Shown here: positions 56,032 through 64,000 of the stretch, one piece after another | How positions within the stretch are numbered: the stretch's first letter is position 1 | Layout of the letters: every line of letters begins with the position of its first letter | NCBI RefSeq assembly: GCF_945859685.1 | Contig: NC_079148.1 | Coordinates: 87,363,007-87,427,006 of the forward strand | Reading direction: 5' to 3' | Length of the DNA: 64,000 nucleotides | Origin: Eupeodes corollae | Taxonomy: Eukaryota; Arthropoda; Insecta; Diptera; Syrphidae | Translations under genes and position numbers: made by a program | The notes under the pieces: model-generated | Told to the model about the DNA's origin: nothing | The model's database searches: none | The model's input: only the letters and a program-made list of their open reading frames with translations

Positions 56032-56858
56032 GTAAGTTTAATGTGAGCTGAGAGATAAATAGTTCTATAAATGAGGGACTTATGATGTGCAATAAACCTA
56101 TCGTTAAAAATAAATACACACATCCTAGCTATTAACATATTTTGTATTAAAATTAACCTCAATTATGTTGGTTAGATTGAGGGACTATTGAAGAAAGTAA
56201 TGTAGTGTGGGGGTACAGGTCAATAGAGCTGTGGAAATTAAAAGATAACCTTTACTCTACCCCAACAATGATTTACATATAAATGTACCTACGTTGTAAA
56301 TATTTCCGTCAAAGCTTGAGTAATGGTTTTGATACATTTTTTGGAATGGTATAAAAAAATATAAATTTTGACGGTTATGCTATTTTGACAGTTAATTAGA
56401 GTTGTCAAATTTCTAGACATCTAGAAACTACAACCTTTAGGTTGGGACACATTGTTAGTCTAGTTATACAAATTAAAATAGTATGGAACATGTTTTTTTC
56501 TATGAGCTATCTAATTAAGTAAATAAACGTCTAATCAACTTACGAAAACAAGCTTAGGTGTTAAATGTTTTTCTTTTCGAACTTACCTACAGATCTTGCC
56601 CTTTAAAGTAATATCTAAAAAGTATCTAACTACATTATGCACATTTCAGTTTTTATATTTCTGTCCTTCAACTCAGAATGATCTTAAAGCTAAGTAAATA
56701 AAATTAGGGTTGCGGGCATTATTAACTTAAAAGTAACATATCGTTAAAAAAAATATATAAAATCTATAAGTAGTCATACTAAAATCGTAAATATACGTAA
56801 TTTTAATTATTAGAAATATGCACAGCTATGGCTAATATAGTAGGAACAATACTTAATT
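56032..56858 (+). other. Start of intron 1 of the host gene
   Basis: It opens GTAAGTTTAA, a strong donor. No second exon with conserved coding was recognised downstream up to 64000, so the intron is probably at least 8 kb, or small exons were missed. The first 800 bases hold no repeat shared with the window. Confidence 0.6.
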
Positions 56859-57818
56859 AATACCCGTGTTTTGTTGGAAAATCTATAAATAATAAAAGAA
56901 TAAAAAAAAACAATATCCGTAGTATGAATACTACCGATAAAAATTAAAGTAGAATCTTACTACGGATGTTGGTACGATTGATATTGCATTTGTATTTCGA
57001 TGGCTGTGTTCGTTGAGTAGTTGTGCCTTTGGAATCATGTGTTTTCCATTGGGGAAAAAAATCTGTCTGTTGTAAGGTTTCTCCCTGTTTAGATCAAATA
57101 AATCTTGTTGGTGTTTCCACCGCATAAGAAGATTTAAAAAGGATTTAGTTTGACAGCACTTTCTTAAATGCTAATGACGTTTCGATGTTTCTTATGAAGT
57201 GCAAGAAAGATAGTTTGATTCGTGTTAAACAATGAAGAACTGAATAGTTCAGCACCGTATAAGAATATGCTACCTACTTCATGTGCATTTTCATTGATTC
57301 AAACAAAACTATATTTTTTGTACAGAAACATGCAAATAAACAGACCAAAGTGCATTATCTGTAAAACCAACTCCTCCACGCAGGTTTTTCTTCACAAATT
57401 TTGACTCGACTTCGATCGCCGACCGGAATCGATTCAAATTAAGCTCATTTCAACTCGATGCATGTATATAATGAATTGGGGTGATCTTCAAGCTTGCTTC
57501 AACACCACATGTTAATGTAGTAGTCTACGAACAAACTCCCTTGTTGAAGTTTTTATTTTTTGTCAAAGCTGCAATTGTTGAATGAACTTTTTATGGAATA
57601 TCAATTTCCAGATTTTTTCTTAGCATTTCTTCTTGAAAATTATCCATTTTATTAGTTTTTGTTAGTTTTTTTTTTGTGAAATTAATTTTAACTTTTGATT
57701 TTCACAAAACTTTCTTCTGTTTGTGTTTTTCTTATTATTATTCTGACAAGTCTTCTTTGAGTTGTACCAATTTTTAAATACAAAAATCTGGCTACTGCTG
57801 ATGGGTTTTCTTGGGAAT
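56859..57818 (+). mobile_element. Repeat family F, copy 3
   Basis: It starts AATACCCGTGTTTTGTTGGA and shares the whole order of blocks with copies 1 and 2. On the minus strand (57125-56931) a 64-codon open frame contains 'MRWKHQQDLFDLNREKPY' and 'NGKHMIPKAQLLNEHSHRNT', conserved as peptide in copy 2. A local hairpin is formed by ATCCGTAGTA (56915-56924) and its complement at 56958-56967. The right terminus is not recognisable (fades near 57818). Confidence 0.6.
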
Positions 57819-58121
57819 TTTCTTGATCTTGTTTAGTGCAATATTTTGGAGCGCCTATTGCTGTGTAGCATACTTAAAAAAAGCTTTAAAAACATACTAA
57901 TGTGACTAAGTGCACTATATGGTTTGTATAGTTTGATAACATACTAACCGTTACTATACTATAGTTTTTCGATGACGTGCTTAACTTAAGTGAAAAATCA
58001 ATCAGGCCCAAAAGTTGGAAATGTTTCTATTATTTTGGTCATAGCTGTATATAAGTACATTAATACACGGATTGAGTTCCTGTATACTATACATTTGTAG
58101 GTAAGCACATTTAAACATATG
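57819..58121 (+). other. Intronic DNA, nothing recognised
   Basis: AT-rich spacer between the F copy and a short inverted-repeat element. Confidence 0.35.
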
Positions 58122-58374
58122 CACACTTCGTGTCACACGAATACGGACAACTTTTTTTTAATTTTATTTTTTAAACCCTTTAGATCTTGTCCCTTTTTCT
58201 GTGACATAAAAAAAAACAGGTACTTTTTATGACCTTCTTCGGAAAAAGCGCCAAAAAACATGTATTTATCAAATATAATCCAACATTTTTTTTGAATATA
58301 TAAGGGTTTTCCAAAAAACATGAGGGATTATGAAACGAAAAAAGCGTGTCCCTATTTATGTGACACGAAGTGTG
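58122..58374. mobile_element. 253-bp inverted-repeat element (MITE candidate)
   Basis: The left end CACACTTCGTGTCACACGAA plus TACGGAC is mirrored by the right end 58348-58374 at about 22 of 27 positions. Inside, a second TTTTCTGTGACAT block (58194-58206) echoes the end. There is no ORF of note. The target duplication is unclear. Size and design fit a miniature inverted-repeat transposable element. Confidence 0.55.
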
Positions 58375-59381
58375 TGTATACACAAAGTATGTTGATTTTT
58401 TGTTTAAACAAAACGGGTTTATTCAACGTTAATACTATGTCGCTGTTTGATATTTTAATATCCAAAACAATACATTCCAAATGGACTTTTGTGGGTGTGG
58501 GTCGAAAGATAGGTATTACTGTTTACCACAATACTTTAAGGTTTCAATTTCTTTCCCCATAAAATCAAAACAAGAAACACAAAAAAAAACTCTTTTTTAA
58601 TTGGACGGAGTTTCAAATCCAGTTTTCAAAACACAAAATAATATCTCTGTATGCATAGGTATTCGTGGTGACGTATGTAAGACGGGTTACCTTAACCCAT
58701 TCAAGAGATATCGCTAGCGATGTTGATGACTAATGAACCAATAAAGTTGTTGTTTTTTCTTTGGAAATGTCTAAGGTATGACTAATAGGGTTTTGTTTTT
58801 ATGGCTTATGGCATTTCTCAGATCTGTGAAGAGAGTGGGTTTTATTTCAGTTTAGGTTGAAAATGTATAGTTTTTTTTTTTTAAACTAATTGGTCTTCCA
58901 AATTTGAAATAAAAATCCAATGCTTTTGTACGGGCTTTGGTTAGTGAGTAATTTTCTTAAAAAAAAAAGATTGTAGGGATTTTGAAATTATTATGATGGA
59001 TAATATACGTATTGACAGTGTGGGCCATATTCAACTCATCGCAAATGAAATCTATAATCGCTAGAAAGTTGATAAAATAAATATTAAGTACACACTATTA
59101 AGTTTTAAATGAAATTTATTATTTAAAAACAATATCTATTTCAGTACTTCCCATGAAATTCCGTTTTATCAACTTAATTTCAAATGTGTATTAAACAAAC
59201 ACTTTTAGAACTATGACTTCTGTCACAAAATATGTGCGATGTTACTCATAACCAATGCTCCATAGTGACCAACCATTATGTCAGACAGAATGGCTTAGAC
59301 TTTAGACTCTTTAAATGTTCTACATCGTTCTTTCGACGCATTCGTAGTTTATGAATTTAATATGACCCACAAAGTAATGTA
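58375..59381 (+). other. Intronic DNA, nothing recognised
   Basis: Open frame 58320-58562 has no domain. No repeat or exon was recognised. Confidence 0.35.
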
Positions 59382-60087
59382 AAGGGTGGTTTTTTAGCTA
59401 TTATCATTTTGGCAACACTGGTTTAAACAACTGACATGACGGAAGTTCATCGCGGGCTTTTTGCCGACAAATTTTCTTCAGTGAAGATGCTCTATTTTGG
59501 CTCAAGGGGTACGTAAATAAGCAGAATTGTCGATTTTTTAGTGAATATCAGCCAGAAGGATTGCAAGAGCAACCAATGCATTCAGAAAAAGTCAGAGTTT
59601 GGTTCGGATTATGGGCTGGTGGCATCATTGGACCGAACTTCTTCAAAAATGATGCGAATCGTAACGTAACTGTGAATGGTGAGCGCTACCGTGAGATGAT
59701 TTCCAACTTTTTTTTGCCCAAAATGCAAGAGCTTGATTTACATGACATGTGGTTTCAACAAGACGGTGCCACATGCCACACAGCACGCGCAACAATGGAC
59801 TTATTGAGAGGCGAGTTCGGTGAACATTTTATTTCACGTTTGGGACCGGTCAATTGGCCCCCTAGATAGTGCGATTTAACGCCTTTAGACTATTTTTTGT
59901 GGGGCTATGTTAAAGAGCTCATGTCTATACAAAACAAGCCCGCTTCAATTGGCTCATTGGAAGACAACATTGAAGCATTTATTCGTGGGATACCGGTTGA
60001 AATGTAGAAAGAGGAGGAGCAGTCAAGTACAATATTTGTATGTTTTTTTTTTTTAAAGTTTCCCATAGCTTTTAAAAATTCACCCTT
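59382..60087 (+). pseudogene. Mariner/Tc1-family transposon, deletion derivative
   Basis: Imperfect terminal inverted repeats (AAGGGTGGTTTTTTAGCTAT on the left after a TA; ATAGC...TTCACCCTT on the right, 60065-60087) bound a C-terminal transposase half. It reads 'FFSEDALFWLKGYVNKQNC' (first Asp region), 'VRVWFGLWAGGIIGPNFF', 'DMWFQQDGATCHTARATM' (second Asp), 'GPVNWPPR', a TAG stop, then 'CDLTPLDYFLWGYVKELM' (third acidic residue, Asp, about 36 residues after the second) and 'EDNIEAFIRGIPVEM'. The DNA-binding N-terminus is deleted and the stop kills the frame, so it is inactive. It lies inside the host intron. Confidence 0.8.
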
Positions 60088-60682
60088 GGATCGAGCGTAA
60101 GAATTTTCCAATATCAAATAATGAACTACTAAAAATGCGTATAAACATATACTTCACTTGGATGAGGCCATTGCGAATATAACCGTGCAGGAGAGAGGAG
60201 AGAACGTTCGATCTTTTAAATACTTATGTATAGAATGTCTTAAAACAGTGTTGAAAACAACTGTTTTAATTGAATTTTAAACACACATGAGGTTTAGAAA
60301 GACTTTGAAAGCTACAGAAAGAACAAAAATAAGGATGTGACTCAACATAACAAAAAGTTGTAAGCAGTTATATTGCTGATCCAAAAAATATGAGAAAAAT
60401 CAAAAAGGGTACTAGGCAGAAACAAGAACATCATGAGAAGAGCAATTAATTTTACAGCTTGTTTCAAATTCCAAATTGTTGGAACTTGAATTCAATCAAA
60501 AGACGTTGAACTTTTGTTATGGCACATCACTTTACCATAATTAAAAACGTTTGGCCATGGCTTTTTTATAAAGTTTATGAAGTTGGTTATCAATTTGAAG
60601 ACAAGGACACCTTAATGAAAGGTTTTCGTAATTCCTGTCTCCAAATTTCCTGTGATTATTAAAAAAAAAAATAATTAAATAT
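60088..60682 (+). other. Intronic DNA, nothing recognised
   Basis: No repeat, exon or RNA was recognised. Confidence 0.35.
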
Positions 60683-60946
60683 CATGCCAGGGTCTTGTGT
60701 TCAATCCCTGCCTGTGGCGCCTAATTTTTTCGAGGGTACTGCCTCTTGCGAGGAACTGACAAAATCCTCCAAAAGTAATTCTTGTCATGAAAAAGTGCTT
60801 TCTCATAAGCCGTTCGGATTCGGCATATAAACTGTAGGTCCATTCCATCCCTGACAACATTACTCGCACACAGGAATAGTTGAGAGTTGTAAGTCACTAG
60901 GCTCTGGTTCTTCATGGACTGTTGCGCCATCTAATTTATTTTTATA
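60683..60946 (+). mobile_element. tRNA-derived SINE, copy 5 (head truncated)
   Basis: It starts ATCATGCCAGGGTCTTGTGT and keeps the B-box-like GTTCAATCC, the body TACTGCCTCTTGCGAGGAAC, GCCGTTCGGATTCGGCATAT, and the complete 3' end GGACTGTTGCGCCATCTAAT plus a T-rich tail. The A box is missing, so it cannot be an independent polymerase III gene. Confidence 0.8.
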
Positions 60947-61775
60947 ATGTTTCCATTCCAGACCGTCTTATTGAGGTTATATTCGGAAATGGCGCATATA
61001 TTCATTCTCATTAGTAATGTAAAAAAAACGTTACAAATAAATGTTGTCAAACCATAATATATAATATTTAACTTTTTTTTTTTAGTTTCGCATGTCATCC
61101 TAGAAACGTAGACTTTTATACCCTTTTTAAGTAGTTTATGTTTTGATCTTGAGAAATTTTAACGCTCGTTTGCAATTTACCCTTTAGTTTTCTAAATTTG
61201 TAGTAAATCGGTTCAAAAATATGTGGACTCGTCCTAGTGGTTGGCAGTGTAGCAACTTTTCTCTTACTTAATACATTTTTTAACATTGTTGTCTATCTAC
61301 ATATTGTACACAAGAAAATATGCGTTTCGTGTGTATTAAAGTTTAAAAAATTCTCATGAGCAAAATTATACTCAATTATATAATTAAACATAATTCTACA
61401 CGAATGAGCTCAAGCTGTTAAATGTAAATATACCCAGAGATCATGGAAATTTCTAATAATATTTCGTCTTGTTTGTCTACATATATCGTGTTGTTTGTGT
61501 GTTTTAATTAAGCATGACCTTGGGTCACGCAATTTTTAACAAAACAGTACGAAATTAATATTGTTACAATTTTTAAATTAAACTTTCAGTAAAATAAAGA
61601 ACAAGGGGTCCATTCAATTTCAAACTAACACTTATCACGGAGCTCAACATAGCTATTTACTCTAAAAACTTTTCAACTCAACTGATTAAGTCTTTTCTCA
61701 TCGAATAATGCGTATTATAGTATTTTTAAATTGAAATATTAAGATGTGCAATACATTATATTTCTATGTAGATTT
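60947..61775 (+). other. Intronic DNA, nothing recognised
   Basis: AT-rich, no supported feature. Confidence 0.35.
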
Positions 61776-62577
61776 ACAGCTCTATTCTGTTATTCACGTG
61801 GATCGTATATTCGATTCACCCGTTCGATTCCCTTTTACACTGCCTTTGCATTCTGCTATCCATCGGGTGGACTACATTATCCTAAACCAATTTGACATTC
61901 ACGTAAACAGCTTTTCATGTCACAATATTGAGAATGTTAGATAAATTGTTTTGATTCATAAAAAAATAAGTTTAATTAATCCAATTGTTTAATTTGTGCA
62001 ATTTTTAGAAATGGACAGTATTGGACTTTGTATTCCAATTTTAAACATAAGAATAAGTAAATTCTCGAACAGAGAGCTTCGGAGAAATATTAGAAAGTAA
62101 AAAAAACTCAGCCACGTCTTCCCTTTGTGGCCCTAGGAGGTTCAGTCTGTATCTTAGGCTATTCCAAATTTCTCGGAGGTCTTCGGATTGTCGTTTTGAA
62201 TTATTTTTTGCAATATCTGTATTTTATTTCATTAGAGACGTAATTGTTGCAAATTATTCCTTGTGCGTCCCCTTCCCCTTAAAATGTTAATAATCTTTTA
62301 TTTATAAAAAAAAAACATTCTAAACTAAGCAATAAATTAAATTTTACTTACATTTTGCCAACAACAATTAACAAACCAGATATCAAATGGAAAATCTGCT
62401 TAATTTCTTATGCGGATCGAAATTGTATAGAATAAATACGTTCACATGAATAGAAGAATACAGCGCAGTATTACCGACGTTACCGACATACACAGATTCA
62501 ATTGGAATGAAAAGCAGAATAGTGATTACTGAAAATTCAAGAAAAATTCCCCCCGATGAATAGCAGAATAGGGCTGT
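61776..62577. mobile_element. 802-bp inverted-repeat element
   Basis: The left end ACAGCTCTATTCTGTTATTC (61776) and right end (62557-62577, reverse) agree at 19 of 21 positions. Each end has a second, inner partial copy of the motif (ATTCTGCTATCCATCGGG near 61852; AAAGCAGAATAG near 62501). On the minus strand 62190-62050 a short frame reads 'QSEDLREIWNSLRYRLNLLG', which may be a coding relic. Target duplications are unclear. Confidence 0.55.
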
Positions 62578-62703
62578 TAGTATAGTTTTCCTTTTGTACT
62601 CTTACTGTGCAAAACATTGACTCCTGATTCCATCTTCGATTTTTTTTATTATGTTAAAATATATTCTACAAATAATATTTGGAACCTATTTATGCATCTT
62701 ACT

Positions 62704-62742
62704 TAAGGTGGCGCTACAGTCCTGTGTGAACTAGGGCCTACT
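62704..62742 (-). mobile_element. tRNA-derived SINE, 3'-end fragment
   Basis: In reverse it reads TAGGCCCTAGTTCACACAGG then ACTGTAGCGCCACC, matching the last 35 bases of SINE copy 3 with a few changes. An isolated 3' end. Confidence 0.55.
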
Positions 62743-64000
62743 TATGCATCTACACATTTAAAAATAATGTTCCGATCTGTTTGTTTGTTTTTTTGTGCAG
62801 AATTTTAGTAAACAGACCGATAACCAAAAGTTCTTATCTTAAAAATAAAAAGTTAGACATACGACGTTGATATATACGCATGAACAAAGGCAAAATAAAG
62901 GTTATGTACATATGTATATTGTATGAAGTAAATTTTATTAAAGGTAAATAAAATAATCTTCAATTCAAACAAAGGTAAACTTTGTCTTCAATTCATAATT
63001 TTTTTTTATCTCATCACGAGTTTCGTGTTATCAAAAGTATCTAATGGATTGATTTGGGAATGAATTCATACCTACATTCTTTTTGAATAATCACTTTTAC
63101 TGACATTTGTGTTGTATTTTGTTTACTGTACGATTACATAGGAAGGTATATATTGTAAATATTTGTGTTTTTTTTATGATAAACAAACAAAATGTTGGGT
63201 TCTTATTTAAACTAGATAGATTCTATAAAATATAAAGAGTTTCTATGTGTAGTACATCAGAAACAAATATAAGATAAACTGCAACCACAATATATCCTTT
63301 TCCTAAAAATTATTCTGGAGTATGTCCGTTTGTGTCTTGGATAAGACAGTTGTATTTGTTAGTCTAAATGTAAAATGTAACTGGTGCGTTTTTCGAACTT
63401 ACACATAGGTTTAAACAGTATTTAAATCAGTTCAGTTGCTCAAAGGCATACAAAATTCATAAGAAAAAGGAAAATGGGCAGGCTTAGACAACATGAGGGA
63501 CCTCATTTGCAGTCAACTGCATTCTTTGAATGTACTTTTTGACCAAGGCAACTAGTTAGTTTTTCAAGTGTCATAATCTTCAAACTCGGAACTTTACTTC
63601 ACCTTCAGTTGTTTGTACAAAAACTATCGAAAATATTATTGTCTACCAAACAGTCCTCAGGAAAGCTACATTTCCATTTCGACATGTATTTGATATTTTA
63701 AAAATAAAGAGTCCGCCATCTAACGTTTTTTTTTCAACTAGTGCTTATTTCCTGAATGGTAACACTTAAGTATCTTGCCCATGAGCTACGAACTTCGAAC
63801 TGTCGGTGTTCGCATATTTTGACTTTTCTTTCACATGAGCTTTATTTCTATTCGCAGACAGCGACGAATTGTCAATTTATAATTACCCTTTTCTCTATAT
63901 TTTCCTCAGCCATGATCTTTCACACAAACACAAACAAGAGTGGTATAATTTTGAGGTTAATTGAGCGCGAACAATTTATTCGTTGCAATGTGGATGGTAT
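62743..64000 (+). other. Intronic DNA to the window edge, nothing recognised
   Basis: No exon, repeat or RNA was recognised. The host gene presumably continues beyond the window. Confidence 0.35.

Noticed and set aside
60721..60930. Minus-strand ORFs over SINE copies
   Set aside because: Similar peptides recur at every SINE copy because the SINE antisense strand happens to be open; there is no coding support.

Overview
The window is AT-rich animal DNA from an insect, most likely a higher fly (Diptera). Supports for this are a short 68-bp GT-AG intron, a retrotransposon primer-binding site that matches the 3' end of fly tRNA-Lys(CUU), fly-style Ser/Ala/Asn low-complexity coding sequence, and insect-type Jockey/CR1/I/LOA non-LTR elements, mariner, Harbinger and Tigger remnants. 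There are no bacterial operons or phage genes. The species cannot be named from the sequence alone.

Only one host gene looks functional. A 5' exon on the + strand (start codon 54279, splice donor after 56031) encodes about 584 residues of a Ser/Asn/Asp-rich protein that I could not identify. At least five short upstream ORFs lie in its presumed leader, and the rest of the gene lies beyond a first intron that runs to the window edge or past it. A second host-derived locus, 30375-31066 on the minus strand, is a decayed copy of HPF1 (histone PARylation factor 1) that keeps an intron but has frameshifts and an internal deletion.

Almost everything else is transposable-element debris. The centrepiece is a young Ty3/gypsy-type LTR retrotransposon (35845-45067, minus strand). 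It has 1.9-kb LTRs that differ, by eye, by one T in a homopolymer. It also has a tRNA-Lys primer site, a polypurine tract, intact gag and pol, and a GGGAAAC slippery heptamer in the gag frame inside the overlap. It is inserted, with a CAAT target duplication, into a non-LTR retrotransposon, which itself sits inside the ends of a pogo/Tigger-like DNA transposon (34922-45916).

Region by region: 1-5500 holds a Harbinger remnant and repeat families E and F. 5.5-9.4 kb holds two RNase H-bearing non-LTR remnants (C1, D1). 9.4-21 kb is mostly unannotatable AT-rich DNA with F2, E3, an endonuclease-domain remnant and a transposon-type ORF fragment. 21-30 kb holds five non-LTR or SINE remnants. 30-34 kb holds a mariner N-terminus, the HPF1 pseudogene and the foldback element E4. 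35-46 kb is the triple nest. 46-52.4 kb holds further nested non-LTR elements (A2/B1, C2) with a SINE insertion. 53.4-56 kb is the host exon. 56-64 kb is intronic DNA with F3, two short inverted-repeat elements, a mariner deletion derivative and SINE copies.

Upstream of the host exon I count 15 coding TE or pseudogene remnants on the minus strand against 2 on the plus strand. That bias fits either a uni-strand piRNA cluster or an intron of a longer + strand transcript. All copy boundaries are by-eye estimates, usually good to tens of bases, except where target duplications fix them.
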